A DNA stretch of 64,000 nucleotides from Mangrovitalea sediminis. GTDB taxonomy: Bacteria; Pseudomonadota; Gammaproteobacteria; Pseudomonadales; Oleiphilaceae. A program made the position numbers and the translations under genes. Positions 38,602-48,713 of this stretch are shown piece after piece. The DNA is taken from contig NZ_NTLB01000007.1 in the NCBI RefSeq assembly GCF_002514725.1, positions 1 to 64,000 of the forward strand, given 5' to 3'. The notes beneath the pieces were generated by a model, which did not search any database, was not told the origin of the DNA, and worked only from the letters and a program-made list of their open reading frames with translations. How positions within the stretch are numbered: the stretch's first letter is position 1; the number at the start of each line of letters is the position of its first letter.

Positions 38602-40446
38602 ATGTCAGGCAATTCGCAGAAGTCCCGTTTGAAAGATCTTATCGCCCGCGGTAAGGAACAGGGTTACCTGACCTACGCTGAAGTCAACGATCACCTGCCT
38701 GAAGACATCGCTGACCCGGACCAGGTCGAAGACATTATCCGTATGATCAATGATATGGGTATTCAGGTCTGTGAGGAAGCCCCTGATGCCGATACATTGC
38801 TCATTACCGACGGCGACTCCGCTGCCGATGAAGCCGCTGCAGCCGAAGCTGCCGCAGCTCTGGCTGCTGTCGAGACGGATGCAGGCCGGACAACGGACCC
38901 TGTGCGCATGTACATGCGCGAAATGGGCACCGTCGAACTGCTGACCCGCGAAGGCGAAATCCAGATCGCCAAGCGTATCGAGGAAGGCATTCGTGATGTC
39001 ATGGCAGCCATTGCCCATTTCCCGGGCACCGTAGCGACCGTTATTGCAGCCTACGAAGACATTATCGCCAACGAAGGCCGCATCAGCGATATCGTGAGCG
39101 GATTCCTCGACCCGGACGATGTCGATCCGCCCTTCTCCGCGGAAGAAATTAACATCGCCGCGGCGGAAAACGACACCACGCCCGCCGACAGCGATGACGA
39201 CGACGATTCCTCGACCGAAGACGAGACCGATAATGGTCCGGATCCAGAGGAAACCCGCCTGCGCTTCGAACTGCTGCGCGAAAAGCTGGTTGTGGCAGAA
39301 GGCGCGCTGGTCAAGCACGGCCGGGACCACGAGGTAACCCAGCAGGCGCTGGCCGAATTGGGCCAGGTATTCGCGCCGTTCAAGCTGGCTAACAAGCATT
39401 TCGACGAGCTGGTCAACATCATCCGCTCGACCAACGAAGCCATTCGCGAAAACGAACGCACCATCATGGCTATCTCTACCCGCGATTGCCGTATGCCGCG
39501 CAAGGACTTCATCAAGCAGTTCCCCGGCAACGAAACCAATCTCGAGTGGACCGCCAAAATCGCCAAGAGCAAGAAGGACTACGCCAAGGCGATCGATGAG
39601 CGCAGCGACGAAATCATTCGTCTGCAGAAGCGGATTGCACAGGTCGAAGGTGACATCCAGCTGATCGTGCCGGAAATCAAGGAAATCAACCGCCGCGTTT
39701 CCATTGGAGAAGCGAAGGCTCGGCGCGCCAAGAAGGAAATGGTCGAAGCCAACCTGCGCCTGGTTATTTCCATTGCGAAAAAATATACCAACCGGGGCCT
39801 GCAGTTCCTGGACTTGATTCAGGAAGGCAACATTGGCCTGATGAAGGCGGTCGACAAGTTCGAATACCGCCGTGGGTACAAGTTCTCAACCTATGCAACC
39901 TGGTGGATTCGCCAGGCCATCACTCGCTCCATTGCCGACCAGGCTCGCACCATCCGTATCCCGGTACACATGATCGAAACGATCAACAAGCTGAACCGGA
40001 TCTCTCGGCAAATGCTGCAGGAGATGGGACGCGAGCCAACGCCGGAAGAATTGGGCGAGCGCATGGAAATGCCTGAGGACAAGATCCGGAAGGTGCTGAA
40101 AATCGCCAAAGAGCCGATTTCCATGGAAACGCCCATCGGCGATGATGAAGATTCGCATCTGGGCGATTTCATCGAAGATATCCAGGCCCTGTCGCCCGTT
40201 GATTCCGCCACGGCCGAAGGCCTGCGCGAAGCCACCCGCAAGGTGCTCGCCGGCCTGACTGCCCGCGAATCGAAAGTGTTGCGCATGCGTTTCGGTATTG
40301 AGATGAACACCGACCACACGCTGGAAGAAGTCGGCAAACAGTTCGACGTAACCCGCGAGCGGATCCGCCAGATCGAAGCCAAGGCCCTGCGCAAATTGCG
40401 CCACCCTTCGCGCTCCGATCACCTGCGCAGCTTCCTCGACGAGTAA
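38602..40446 (+). CDS. rpoD: RNA polymerase sigma factor RpoD (sigma-70)
   Basis: Housekeeping sigma factor, 614 residues. Region 1.1 at the N-terminus, a long acidic non-conserved region (residues about 170-250), region 2 with [20 protein letters not shown] and the -10 recognition helix [15 protein letters not shown], region 3, and region 4 [25 protein letters not shown] 38602 has AAAGGGTG upstream; an in-frame ATG at 38491 adds an unconserved 37 residues. Strong terminator follows. Confidence 0.97.
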   Translation: MSGNSQKSRLKDLIARGKEQGYLTYAEVNDHLPEDIADPDQVEDIIRMINDMGIQVCEEAPDADTLLITDGDSAADEAAAAEAAAALAAVETDAGRTTDPVRMYMREMGTVELLTREGEIQIAKRIEEGIRDVMAAIAHFPGTVATVIAAYEDIIANEGRISDIVSGFLDPDDVDPPFSAEEINIAAAENDTTPADSDDDDDSSTEDETDNGPDPEETRLRFELLREKLVVAEGALVKHGRDHEVTQQALAELGQVFAPFKLANKHFDELVNIIRSTNEAIRENERTIMAISTRDCRMPRKDFIKQFPGNETNLEWTAKIAKSKKDYAKAIDERSDEIIRLQKRIAQVEGDIQLIVPEIKEINRRVSIGEAKARRAKKEMVEANLRLVISIAKKYTNRGLQFLDLIQEGNIGLMKAVDKFEYRRGYKFSTYATWWIRQAITRSIADQARTIRIPVHMIETINKLNRISRQMLQEMGREPTPEELGERMEMPEDKIRKVLKIAKEPISMETPIGDDEDSHLGDFIEDIQALSPVDSATAEGLREATRKVLAGLTARESKVLRMRFGIEMNTDHTLEEVGKQFDVTRERIRQIEAKALRKLRHPSRSDHLRSFLDE

Positions 40447-40462
40447 GCACAGCCCTCCTCTG

Positions 40463-40505
40463 GCGGGCGCCATTACCTCTGGGTATAATGGCGCCCGCTT
40501 TGTTT
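40463..40505 (+). terminator. Rho-independent terminator of rpoD
   Basis: 13-bp perfect stem GCGGGCGCCATTA / TAATGGCGCCCGC (40463-40475, 40486-40498), 10-base loop, then TTTGTTTT. A TATAAT occurs at 40484-40489, inside the stem. Confidence 0.93.
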
Positions 40506-40536
40506 TGAGCCCCACCCAAAACAACACGTCTATTCA

Positions 40537-40613
<77 letters not shown>

Positions 40614-40710
40614 CTCAATCAATCCCCCCTGCACTCCGATACTAGAGGTATCATGACGATTTGGGTTGGCGTTTCGCATGCACCCTTTTCCGTCGGAGTC
40701 GTATGATCCC

Positions 40711-41346
40711 ATGAAATACCGCATCATTCCGGTCACTGCCTTTCAGCAAAACTGCACCCTGATCTGGTGTGAACAGACACGAAAAGCAGCTGTAGTAGAT
40801 CCCGGTGGAGATCTCGAGCACATCAGGTCGGTGGTTACCGAGGAAGGCGTCACGCTGGAAAAGATCCTGCTGACCCATGCCCATATCGATCATGCAGGTG
40901 GCACCGCGGCGCTCGCCGAAGAGTTCGCTCTTCCGATCGAAGGCCCCCATATCGAAGACAAGTTCTGGATCGATGCACTGCCTCAGCAAAGCCAGATGTT
41001 CGGCTTTCCACCCGCCAACCCCTTTACGCCCGACCGCTGGCTCGACGACGGGGACACTGTAACCGTCGGAGAGCAACGCCTGCAGGTGATCCATTGCCCA
41101 GGCCACACACCGGGACATGTTGTGTTCTACCACCCCGAGTCCGCACTCGCCCTGGTAGGCGACGTGCTGTTTCAGGGCTCCATTGGACGCACCGACTTCC
41201 CCAAAGGCGATCATGGGACCCTGATTCGCTCCATTCGGGAAAAACTCTTTCCCCTGGGAGATGACATCCGCTTCATTCCGGGGCACGGTCCCATGTCGAC
41301 CTTCGGCGCGGAACGTCGCAGCAACCCGTTTGTCGCCGAAAGATAG
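40711..41346 (+). CDS. MBL-fold hydrolase, glyoxalase II-like (YcbL-type)
   Basis: A 211-residue metallo-beta-lactamase-fold enzyme: [10 protein letters not shown] (HxHxDH), [24 protein letters not shown] and the final metal histidine in FIPGHGPMS. Size and motifs fit type II glyoxalase YcbL, lacking the C-terminal substrate domain of GloB. Start ATG 40711 ([14 protein letters not shown]). It is a separate subfamily from the persulfide-dioxygenase-like neighbour and is separated from it by a 222-bp gap. Confidence 0.85.
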   Translation: MKYRIIPVTAFQQNCTLIWCEQTRKAAVVDPGGDLEHIRSVVTEEGVTLEKILLTHAHIDHAGGTAALAEEFALPIEGPHIEDKFWIDALPQQSQMFGFPPANPFTPDRWLDDGDTVTVGEQRLQVIHCPGHTPGHVVFYHPESALALVGDVLFQGSIGRTDFPKGDHGTLIRSIREKLFPLGDDIRFIPGHGPMSTFGAERRSNPFVAER

Positions 41347-41488
41347 CCTTGCCACAAGGGGCTCGAGCCCACCTTCAACCGAGCCCTGGCAACTCACCCT
41401 TCCTGCAACGAATAAAAGCGATGGGGCGCCAACGCAACCTGCAAACAGGTACCTTAAGTACGCACATCACTACATATTACTTTTGGAT

Positions 41489-41498
41489 ATAAGCTTAT
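41489..41498. promoter_or_regulatory. Palindrome upstream of the sulfur genes
   Basis: Perfect 10-bp palindrome ATAAGCTTAT in an AT-rich stretch (41470-41510), 70 bp before the persulfide dioxygenase gene. ArsR-type sulfide repressors such as BigR/SqrR use AT-rich palindromes; no such regulator gene is present here, so this is a candidate operator only. Confidence 0.35.
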
Positions 41499-41568
41499 TC
41501 TAAAATTTGACAAGGCCCGCCAACAGCGGTGAAAATGGACGCTCCCATTGACTAACCTGGAGGCAGCC

Positions 41569-42435
41569 ATGTCAGCGCCTGACGTCAAAGGCTTCTTCGA
41601 CCCGGACACCTTTACGGTCAGCTATGTGGTCAGCGACCCGGAAACCCGCCAGTGCGCACTGGTCGACTCCGTTCTCGACTATGACCCCGCGTCCGGCCGC
41701 ACCCATACCGCATCGGCGGACAAGCTGATCGCCTATGTCAAAGAGCAAGGCTTGTCGGTCCAGTGGATTCTGGAAACACACGTCCACGCCGACCATCTCT
41801 CTGCGGCGCCCTACCTGAAGAATGAGCTGGGCGGGCAACTGGCGATCGGATCGCACATCACGCGTGTACAGGAAACATTCGGCAAAGTGTTCAATGCCGA
41901 ACCCGGTTTCGCGCGCGATGGCAGCCAATTCGACACCCTGTTCGATGACGGCCAGCGCTTCCAGGTCGGTAATATCGAAGCACGTGCACTGCACACGCCC
42001 GGACATACCCCGGCCTGTATGACGTACCTGATCGGCGATAGTGGCTTTGTCGGCGATACGCTTTTCATGCCGGATTACGGAACAGCACGCTGCGACTTCC
42101 CTGGCGGCGATGCCCGACAGCTCTTTCAGTCCATTCAGAAGATCTTCGCGCTTCCCAATGAAACCCGCCTGTTCCTGTGCCACGACTACCTGCCACAGGG
42201 CCGCAGCGAGTACCGCTGGGAAACCTCGGTAGGGGACCAGAAAGCGTCTAATATTCATGTGCATGAAGGTATTAGCGAGGAAGCCTTCGTTCGCATGCGG
42301 ACTGAACGCGACGCCACACTGGGGATGCCCCGACTGATTCTGCCGTCGGTACAGGTCAACATGCGTGCAGGTCAGCTACCACCGGCGGAAGACAACGGCG
42401 TGCACTATCTGAAAATCCCTGTAGACGCCCTATAA
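41569..42435 (+). CDS. Persulfide dioxygenase-like MBL-fold protein (ETHE1/Blh type)
   Basis: Predicted to oxidise glutathione persulfide to sulfite in sulfide detoxification. The 288-residue protein has ETHVHADHLS, HTPGHTPACM, GDTLFMPDYGTARCDFPGG and LFLCHDY, the ETHE1/Blh group pattern; iron is bound by two His and one Asp. ATG 41569 has GGAGG upstream; an in-frame ATG seven codons earlier has none. The DUF442 domain often fused to such proteins is absent here and sits on the next gene. Followed 35 bp later by that gene. Confidence 0.87.
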   Translation: MSAPDVKGFFDPDTFTVSYVVSDPETRQCALVDSVLDYDPASGRTHTASADKLIAYVKEQGLSVQWILETHVHADHLSAAPYLKNELGGQLAIGSHITRVQETFGKVFNAEPGFARDGSQFDTLFDDGQRFQVGNIEARALHTPGHTPACMTYLIGDSGFVGDTLFMPDYGTARCDFPGGDARQLFQSIQKIFALPNETRLFLCHDYLPQGRSEYRWETSVGDQKASNIHVHEGISEEAFVRMRTERDATLGMPRLILPSVQVNMRAGQLPPAEDNGVHYLKIPVDAL

Positions 42436-42470
42436 CCTATAAAAAGCGCCAACCGAATTGGGAACCCATC

Positions 42471-44213
42471 ATGGTCGATAGAAAAAAACTAACCCCTTTT
42501 CTTTGGGTATCACCTCAGATCAGTGAAAGCGATATCGGCAGTCTGGCAGCTGCCGGATTCCGGACCGTCGTCTGCAACCGTCCGGAGGGCGAATCCTCTG
42601 ACCAACCGGCCACGGCGGCCCTCGAGCAGGCGGTAAAGCGCCAGGGAATGGATTTTGTGCACCTCCCGGTTCGCTCCGGTGATATCACCGACCAGAACGT
42701 CAAGGATTTCCGCCACTTACTCGAAACCGTCAGTGGGCCCGTGCTGGCATTCTGTCGCACAGGCACCCGCTCCACGTCCTTGTGGGCCCTTGCGGAAGCT
42801 CACCATCTCACACCGGATACCGTCATCGCCACCGCCGCAGAAGCAGGCTATGACCTTTCCGGCTTGAGAGGGAGACTGGACACCACCTGGCAGAAGGCCG
42901 ACAAGAAAGCCTCCAAACAAGCCCCCAGCAGCAACCTGCCGCGCTTCGATACCCTGATCGTCGGTGGTGGCGCAGGAGGGCTGGCAGCAGCAGCCAGCCT
43001 GCTCAAACGGCGCCCGAACCTGTCTATCGCCGTTGTCGAGCCGAGCGACAAGCACTATTACCAGCCGGCCTGGACACTGGTCGGCGCTGGCGCCTTTGCC
43101 AGATCCGGAACAGAGAAGGCCATGGCCGGCGTCATTCCGGCAGGCTGCAAATGGATCCGTGCAGCAGCCAGCGACTTCGACCCCGAGAACCAGGCCGTGA
43201 TCCTGGAAGACGGCGAGCGCCTCCATTACCGGACGCTGATCGTCGCTCCAGGCCTGAAGCTGGATTGGGATGCAGTGGAAGGCTTGCGCGACACGCTGGG
43301 GCGCAACGGAGTCACCTCCAATTACCTGTTCGACCTGGCTCCCTATACATGGGAACTGGTGCAGAACCTCAAGGACGGCAAGGCGCTCTTCACCCAGCCG
43401 CCCATGCCGATCAAATGCGCCGGCGCGCCGCAAAAAGCGATGTACCTATCCTGCGATCACTGGCAGAAACAGGGGCGACTGCCCAGCATCAATGTCGAAT
43501 TCAATCTGGCAGGCGCAGCTCTCTTCGGTGTGGCCACCTTTGTGCCGCCGCTGATGAAATACGTTGAAAAATATGGCGCACAACTGGCCTTCAACAGCAA
43601 TCTGATCAAAGTGGACGGCCCGGCCAAGAAAGCCACCTTCCGGGTAACCGATGCCGAAGGTAACACGGAGACAGTCACCAAGTCGTTTGACATGCTCCAT
43701 GTGTGTCCGCCGCAGACCGCGCCTGACTTCATCCGTAACAGCGTGCTCGCCAACGAGGCCGGCTGGGTGGAAGTCAACGGCGAAACCCTGCAGCATAGCC
43801 GGTACAGCAATATATTCAGTCTGGGCGATGCCTGCTCCGCCCCCAACGCCAAGACGGCGGCCGCCGTGCGCAAGCAGGCACCGGTGGTGGCAGAGAACCT
43901 GTTGGCGGTACTCGATGGCGAACCGTTGCGTTCGATCTATGACGGCTATGGCTCCTGCCCGCTGACAGTGGAGCGAGGGAAAGTCGTACTGGCGGAATTC
44001 GGTTACGGCGGCAAGCTGCTTCCCACCTTCCCGTTGGAGCCGACGGTACCCCGGCGTGTCATGTGGCTGCTCAAGGCTAAGCTGATGCCCTGGATCTACT
44101 TCAAGCTGATGCTTCGCGGTCGTGAATGGCTGGCAGCACCCGAGCGCCTGCCGCACGCCCCGCAACCCCACGAGAGCCAGACGGCACTTAACGACGAAAA
44201 ACGCGGACGCTAG
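42471..44213 (+). CDS. DUF442 sulfurtransferase/phosphatase-like domain fused to sulfide:quinone oxidoreductase
   Basis: Two-part protein of 580 residues. Residues 1-125 are a DUF442/TIGR01244 domain with the catalytic loop CRTGTRS (C-x5-R), a rhodanese/phosphatase-like active site. Residues 150-560 form an FAD oxidoreductase (VGGGAGGLAAA, FAD-binding EPSDKHYYQP, NIFSLGDACSAPNAKT) with conserved cysteines in MPIKCAGAP and HVCPPQTAP matching the catalytic pair of sulfide:quinone oxidoreductases. Predicted to oxidise sulfide to persulfide and hand sulfur to DUF442. The neighbour persulfide dioxygenase would complete sulfide to sulfite. Confidence 0.87.
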   Translation: MVDRKKLTPFLWVSPQISESDIGSLAAAGFRTVVCNRPEGESSDQPATAALEQAVKRQGMDFVHLPVRSGDITDQNVKDFRHLLETVSGPVLAFCRTGTRSTSLWALAEAHHLTPDTVIATAAEAGYDLSGLRGRLDTTWQKADKKASKQAPSSNLPRFDTLIVGGGAGGLAAAASLLKRRPNLSIAVVEPSDKHYYQPAWTLVGAGAFARSGTEKAMAGVIPAGCKWIRAAASDFDPENQAVILEDGERLHYRTLIVAPGLKLDWDAVEGLRDTLGRNGVTSNYLFDLAPYTWELVQNLKDGKALFTQPPMPIKCAGAPQKAMYLSCDHWQKQGRLPSINVEFNLAGAALFGVATFVPPLMKYVEKYGAQLAFNSNLIKVDGPAKKATFRVTDAEGNTETVTKSFDMLHVCPPQTAPDFIRNSVLANEAGWVEVNGETLQHSRYSNIFSLGDACSAPNAKTAAAVRKQAPVVAENLLAVLDGEPLRSIYDGYGSCPLTVERGKVVLAEFGYGGKLLPTFPLEPTVPRRVMWLLKAKLMPWIYFKLMLRGREWLAAPERLPHAPQPHESQTALNDEKRGR

Positions 44214-44218
44214 ACTCT

Positions 44219-45973
44219 GTGACCGCCGAAAAGGCTATAAAACGTTACCTTCGCTGGCTACCGGCGACTGAGTGGCTGGCCACCTATCAGAGGCGCGACG
44301 CGCTCTCTGATGGCGTGGCTGCCGTTATCGTCGCCATTATGCTGATCCCGCAGGGCCTGGCATACGCACTACTCGCAGGCCTGCCACCCCAGACGGGTCT
44401 CTATGCCAGCATCCTGCCCCTGGTCGTCTACGCCTTTTTCGGCACCAGCCGAACCCTATCGGTCGGTCCCATGGCGGTCATGTCGTTGATGACCGCCGCC
44501 GCGGTGAGCCGTATCGCCACACAGGGCACGGCAGAGTATTTGACGGCAGCCATGATGCTCGCCTTCATGTCCGGCATGGTGCTCGTCGTTCTGGGGGTAT
44601 TACGACTGGGCTGGATCGTCAACCTGCTATCACGGCCGGTCATCTCAGGCTTTGTCAGCGCTTCCGGCGTTTTGATCGCCGCCAGTCAGCTCAAATACCT
44701 GCTGGGCGTTCCCATGCATGGCGGCAATCTCTCAGAGATGCTGGCGTCGCTGACACCCCACCTGGCAGACTTCAACTGGCCGACACTGTGTATTGGCGCA
44801 GGCACTACGCTGTTCCTCTTCTGGGCACGCAAAGGACTGAAGCCATTACTACGCAAAATCGGGCTTAAGCCGCTGCCGGCCGACCTGTTGACCAAAGCAG
44901 CTCCGGTCCTGGCGGTGATCGTAACGACACTGATCGTAGCCGGCCTGCACCTGACCCATGCGGGCGTAGCGGTTGTAGGAGAGATACCGAAAGGGCTCCC
45001 GGCGCTCGCCATGCCCGTGGGCAAGCCTGAATGGTGGCATGAACTGCTTCTGCCGGCCGCGCTCATCGGCCTGATCAGTTTTATCAGCTCCATTTCCGTC
45101 GCCCAGGCTCTGGCCGCCAAACGACGCGAACGTCTTAATGCAAATCACGAATTATTCGGACTCGGTGCAGCCAATCTTGCCAGCGCCTTTTCCGGAGGAT
45201 TCCCCATCACCGGTGGGTTCTCCCGTTCCGTCGTCAATTTTGAGGCTGGCGCCGTCACGCCCATGGCCGGAGTCTTTACGGCGGGCGGAATCGCACTCGC
45301 AGCTCTATTCCTGACGCCGCTGATGTATTACCTGCCCAAAGCCACGCTGGCTGCAACCATCATCGTTGCAGTTCTTCCCCTGATAGATATAGGGGAAATG
45401 CGCAAGATCTGGCGCTATTCCCGCTCGGATTTCGCGGCGATGGCGGCCACTATCGCCGTTGTTCTTGCTGTGGGGGTCGAGAGCGGGGTTGTCGCCGGTG
45501 TTGCCGCCTCGATATTGCTGTTCCTGTGGCGCACCAGCACACCTCACGTGGCCATCATCGGACAGGTTCCCGGTACCGAACATTTCCGCAATGTCCTTCG
45601 GCACCAAGTCAACTGCAGTCGGGCGGTACTATCCGTGCGCGTGGACGAATCTCTCTATTTCGCCAATGCCCGCAACCTCGAAGACCAGCTTTATGACGCC
45701 GTGCTTCTACGCCCGACCGTAAAACATGTCGTGATCATGTGCTCGGCGATCAACCAGATTGACGCCAGTGCCCTCGACAGCCTGGAGTCCCTCAACCGCC
45801 GACTGCAGGATGCCGGCGTAAAACTCCACCTGTCCGAAGTGAAGGGTCCGGTCATGGATCATCTTCGGGATTCTGACCTGCTCAGCCAACTGAGCGGCCA
45901 GGTCTATCTCAGTCACTACGAAGCCATAAAAGACCTCGACCCCGACTGTCTCGCCACCCCAGATCATCACTGA
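44219..45973 (+). CDS. SulP family anion transporter
   Basis: Membrane carrier of 584 residues with about eleven to twelve helices and a cytosolic C-terminal STAS domain (about 470-570). Family motif PQGLAYALLAGLPPQTGLYAS is clear. GTG 44219 is used, 5 bp after the upstream stop, with a weak ribosome site, so coupling is likely. In this setting it may move sulfite, sulfate or bicarbonate; the substrate cannot be told from sequence. Confidence 0.86.
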   Translation: MTAEKAIKRYLRWLPATEWLATYQRRDALSDGVAAVIVAIMLIPQGLAYALLAGLPPQTGLYASILPLVVYAFFGTSRTLSVGPMAVMSLMTAAAVSRIATQGTAEYLTAAMMLAFMSGMVLVVLGVLRLGWIVNLLSRPVISGFVSASGVLIAASQLKYLLGVPMHGGNLSEMLASLTPHLADFNWPTLCIGAGTTLFLFWARKGLKPLLRKIGLKPLPADLLTKAAPVLAVIVTTLIVAGLHLTHAGVAVVGEIPKGLPALAMPVGKPEWWHELLLPAALIGLISFISSISVAQALAAKRRERLNANHELFGLGAANLASAFSGGFPITGGFSRSVVNFEAGAVTPMAGVFTAGGIALAALFLTPLMYYLPKATLAATIIVAVLPLIDIGEMRKIWRYSRSDFAAMAATIAVVLAVGVESGVVAGVAASILLFLWRTSTPHVAIIGQVPGTEHFRNVLRHQVNCSRAVLSVRVDESLYFANARNLEDQLYDAVLLRPTVKHVVIMCSAINQIDASALDSLESLNRRLQDAGVKLHLSEVKGPVMDHLRDSDLLSQLSGQVYLSHYEAIKDLDPDCLATPDHH

Positions 45974-46623
45974 GCAACGGCGTATCAGACTCCCGGGCCC
46001 ACCGTCGGCGCGCCTGTCTGTATAGATAGAGCCCGAAGGGCGTATGGTAGGCCACCGACGCGCTTACTCGCTTACTCTGCAAATGAACCTGCGATCACTC
46101 GCCAAAGGCCCCCAGAAAGCCCCTCAGGGGGCTACAACCGATGCATACAAAATCATCGCCCCCCCCGAATCATCAGGGCTTGCCACATGGATTGGAAAGA
46201 ACCGCGCCGGATCAGAACGCCAATATTGATTGTTTCCACAGCAGGCATTCGAAACCTCAGCGCTGTCACCACGCTGAAACCCGCTCGGCGAGCCACAGCG
46301 AAAGCGACCTGAAAAAGGGGATAATGACGAATCGATTTAGCCTGGGATACATCGAACGCTATTATCGATCCTCATATTTCCAGCCAAAGACCTGACTATT
46401 ACTAAGGATTTCAGTTTCAATAATAAGCGTTCACAGATGCGACATTAAAATCGTCTACAGTACGACAACAGGAGAAACATAAAATCGGCCCCAATCAGAA
46501 ACCCCGGGGCAAATAATTCCAGCAAAAGCGACTTACCCTCAACGTCATCAGGCTCTTTAACAGGTTGAAGAGACCTGCCTGCCACCAGGATGCAGAAGGC
46601 AAAAACAGTTGATCCCGCCCCAA
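45974..46623. other. Intergenic region without supported gene
   Basis: 650 bp between the SulP gene and the MvaT terminator. Contains small GC hairpins (GCCCGAAGGGC near 46032; AGCCCC/GGGGCT at about 46117-46132) that may end the SulP transcript, and AT-rich sequence after 46380. No frame looks like a real protein. Confidence 0.6.
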
Positions 46624-46624
46624 C

Positions 46625-46652
46625 AAAAAAGGGCTTCCAACGAAGCCCTTTT
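46625..46652 (-). terminator. Terminator of the mvaT-like gene
   Basis: Stem AAAAGGGCTTC / GAAGCCCTTTT with a CAAC loop; on the minus strand it ends in a T-run (positions 46630-46625). It is 16 bp after the stop of the nucleoid-protein gene. Confidence 0.88.
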
Positions 46653-46667
46653 CAAGTCAAGACGCGA

Positions 46668-47048
46668 TTAAGCCTTTTCCTTCCACGAGTCCACTTTGTC
46701 CGCGCCATATTTTTCCCGCCATTCCTTTAGCGTTTTGGTGTTACCACCACGAGTTTTGACCACTTCCCCAGTATGCGGATTCTTGTAGACCATCAGCGCA
46801 CGGGTTCTGCCGGAAGAGGCCGGCTTGGCGGCTTTTTTTGCTCCGCCGGTAGCAATCGACGGATCGATTTCGGAAAGTACCTTGAACGCGTCAGCCGCCG
46901 TCTTAGTGTATTTTTCCAAAAGTTTTTCAAGCTGAGTCTTGAACTCCAGCTCTTTTTTAAGATCTTCGGAGTTTTCGAGCTGTTGTAGCTCTGCCTTCAG
47001 TGCTTCCAACTGGCGCTTCTTCTCAGAATACTCGACCAGAATTCCCAT
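46668..47048 (-). CDS. mvaT: MvaT/MvaU-type H-NS family nucleoid protein
   Basis: Xenogeneic silencer analog of H-NS found in pseudomonads. The 126-residue protein starts with a coiled-coil dimerisation part (residues 5-60: QLEALKAELQQLENSEDLKKELEF), a flexible linker, and the C-terminal AT-pincer domain VYKNPHTGEVVKTRGGNTKTLKEWREKYG, the defining MvaT motif. ATG 47048 has GGAG 9 bases upstream; the six-codon extension lacks one. AT-rich flanks on both sides suit autoregulation, as known for this family. Confidence 0.93.
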   Translation of the reverse strand: MGILVEYSEKKRQLEALKAELQQLENSEDLKKELEFKTQLEKLLEKYTKTAADAFKVLSEIDPSIATGGAKKAAKPASSGRTRALMVYKNPHTGEVVKTRGGNTKTLKEWREKYGADKVDSWKEKA

Positions 47049-47651
47049 ATTTAAGACTCCAGACAATCAGGTTTTATTGCAGAAAAGATTCTAGCAACAA
47101 AATATTGAAATAAAAATCACTTCATCAAAAATAAGTAAAGGCAAGATACTTCATGACACTTTATTCACCCTTAAATTAGTCAATAATATCGATCCGAATC
47201 CAGAGGCAAGTTAAAACCGGCGCCCTTTAATGCTTTTCAAAACCTTATGGAATTAAGTTCCACAAATTACGTATAGATAGAGGAAGAAAACCTTCCAGAA
47301 AACCGCTTACGAGCACGCTGAATTTCCAGATTACTGCTGATGAAGAGACATATTCCAGGACAACATCAAGCCGGGCGTTACATCAAGTAAAGCGCTTAAT
47401 TCGCCATTGAAGATCCATCCCAACGGACACTGCGCTTACGCGAGAGTTCGCCCGTGCCAACAGAATCGCCGCCAACCATTGCTCGCGTCGGGAAGGGCCT
47501 TTGCGTCACCGGGTGCCGGCAGCCAAGCGAATTCACCCACCTACACCCTGCGCTCAAACTCTGTTTTTCCCTCATTTGCAACGTCGCAATAGATCCCTTC
47601 GCCGTCTGCACGTAAAATCGGCGATTTCGGGACAACAATTAGGATATCAAC
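47049..47651. other. AT-rich intergenic region between mvaT and yebC-like gene
   Basis: 603 bp, clearly more AT-rich than its surroundings for the first 330 bp. It must hold the divergent promoters of both genes. No convincing -35/-10 pair and no gene seen; the right third (47400-47600) returns to normal composition. Confidence 0.6.
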
Positions 47652-48383
47652 GTGGGTCGCGCTTACCAGAACCGTAAAGAATCAATGGCCAAAACGGCCG
47701 AAGCAAAAACCCGGGTCTACAGTAAATATGCCCGGGAACTCTATGTCAGCGCCAAATCCGGTGGCGTCGACCCCGCAGGGAATGTCGCTCTGCGGGGTCT
47801 GATCGAACGCGCCAAGAAGGCTCAGGTGCCGACACACGTCATTGAGAAGGCGCTGGCCAAAGCCAAAGGTGCTGGCGGCGAGGACTTCTCCGTCGCGCGC
47901 TATGAAGGCTTTGGTCCCGGTAACTGCATGGTGATCGTCGAATGCCTGACCGACAACCCCAACCGGACTTTCGGTGACGTACGCCAGTGCTTCACCAAGA
48001 CCAAAAGCAAGATCGGCACGCCCGGCAGCGTCAGCCATATGTTCGATCATTGCGCCATTCTTGCCTTCCGGGGGGACGACGAAGAGCCCGTATTGGAAGC
48101 GTTGATCGAAGCGGGTGTGGACGTTACCGACATCGAAAACGAGAACGGCCTGATTACTATCTTCGCGCCGAATACCGAGCACTTCAGCGCCAAGCAGGCA
48201 CTAACAGAAGCCTTCGGCGAAATCGACTTCGAAGTGGATGAAATCCAGTTCCTGCCCCAGACCACCACCGAAATCACCGGTGATGACGTCGCCATGTTCG
48301 AGAAGTTTCTCGATATGCTTAACGATCTGGAAGACGTTCAAAACGTTTATCACAACGCTGAACTGGCAGATGCCGATCAGTAG
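47652..48383 (+). CDS. YebC/PmpR-family regulator, YeeN-like
   Basis: A 243-residue TACO1/YebC-fold protein. It starts [19 protein letters not shown], the YeeN/second-paralog N-terminus (canonical YebC has MAGHSKWANIKHRK), with an AGGA site before GTG 47652. Conserved [26 protein letters not shown] matches the family core. YebC members are described as transcriptional regulators and, more recently, as translation factors relieving stalling at proline stretches. No ruvC neighbour, another difference from canonical YebC. Confidence 0.9.
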   Translation: MGRAYQNRKESMAKTAEAKTRVYSKYARELYVSAKSGGVDPAGNVALRGLIERAKKAQVPTHVIEKALAKAKGAGGEDFSVARYEGFGPGNCMVIVECLTDNPNRTFGDVRQCFTKTKSKIGTPGSVSHMFDHCAILAFRGDDEEPVLEALIEAGVDVTDIENENGLITIFAPNTEHFSAKQALTEAFGEIDFEVDEIQFLPQTTTEITGDDVAMFEKFLDMLNDLEDVQNVYHNAELADADQ

Positions 48384-48428
48384 GGCACTGAGCGGAGATC
48401 GGCGGTAAAAAGCGGGTTGGAACCTGAG

Positions 48429-48482
48429 ATCCGAGGATTTACGGAAAACGCCCTTTAGGCCGCTTTTCGAAAATCCTCGGAT
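48429..48482 (-). promoter_or_regulatory. Hairpin spanning the 3' end and stop of the arfA-like gene
   Basis: 12-bp perfect inverted repeat ATCCGAGGATTT / AAATCCTCGGAT (48429-48440, 48471-48482) with further inner pairing (AAAA/TTTT). The TAA stop (48455-48457) lies in the loop and the 5' arm covers the last codons. No T-tract follows, so RNase III-type processing fits better than termination. Confidence 0.72.
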
Positions 48483-48610
48483 TTCATCGCTTTGTCCCGC
48501 TTGCGGTTATAACGGGTCTTATCGGAAACGACCTGCATACGGTAAAGCGGTGAACGCAGATCCCGCTGCAACTGACTCTCTTTTGTAGGGGTTCGTTTCT
48601 TGCGGGCCAT
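48455..48610 (-). CDS. arfA: Putative ArfA-like alternative ribosome-rescue factor
   Basis: A 51-residue basic protein (MARKKRTPTKESQLQRDLRS...) with PLYRMQVVSDKTRYNRK, which resembles the core of E. coli ArfA (PLFRQRVEKNKKGKGSY plus RK). ArfA brings RF2 to ribosomes stalled on non-stop mRNA as a backup for tmRNA. Start ATG 48610 has GAGGAG 7 bases upstream; a longer frame to 48841 has no coding look. The gene end folds into the hairpin described at 48429-48482, the mark of ArfA genes that produce truncated mRNA. Sequence similarity alone is weak; the hairpin strengthens the call. Confidence 0.6.
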   Translation of the reverse strand: MARKKRTPTKESQLQRDLRSPLYRMQVVSDKTRYNRKRDKAMKSEDFRKAA

Positions 48611-48713
48611 GATTGGACTCCTCGGATGGATTGGCCTCACTATGGTAGGCCAATCTCTCGCTGGAGCACCAGTCCGGACAACTACGCAAGGCGCGCCGGA
48701 CTGGCCGCTGTCA

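Noticed and set aside
46321-46395. Possible 23-residue peptide MTNRFSLGYI after an AAGGGG site
   Set aside because: Spacing to the ATG is only 3 bases and there is no supporting context; too short to claim.
46668-47048. Genomic-island boundary suggested by AT-rich DNA around the mvaT-like gene
   Set aside because: No integrase, direct repeats or tRNA end; AT-rich flanks are expected for an autoregulated nucleoid-protein gene.
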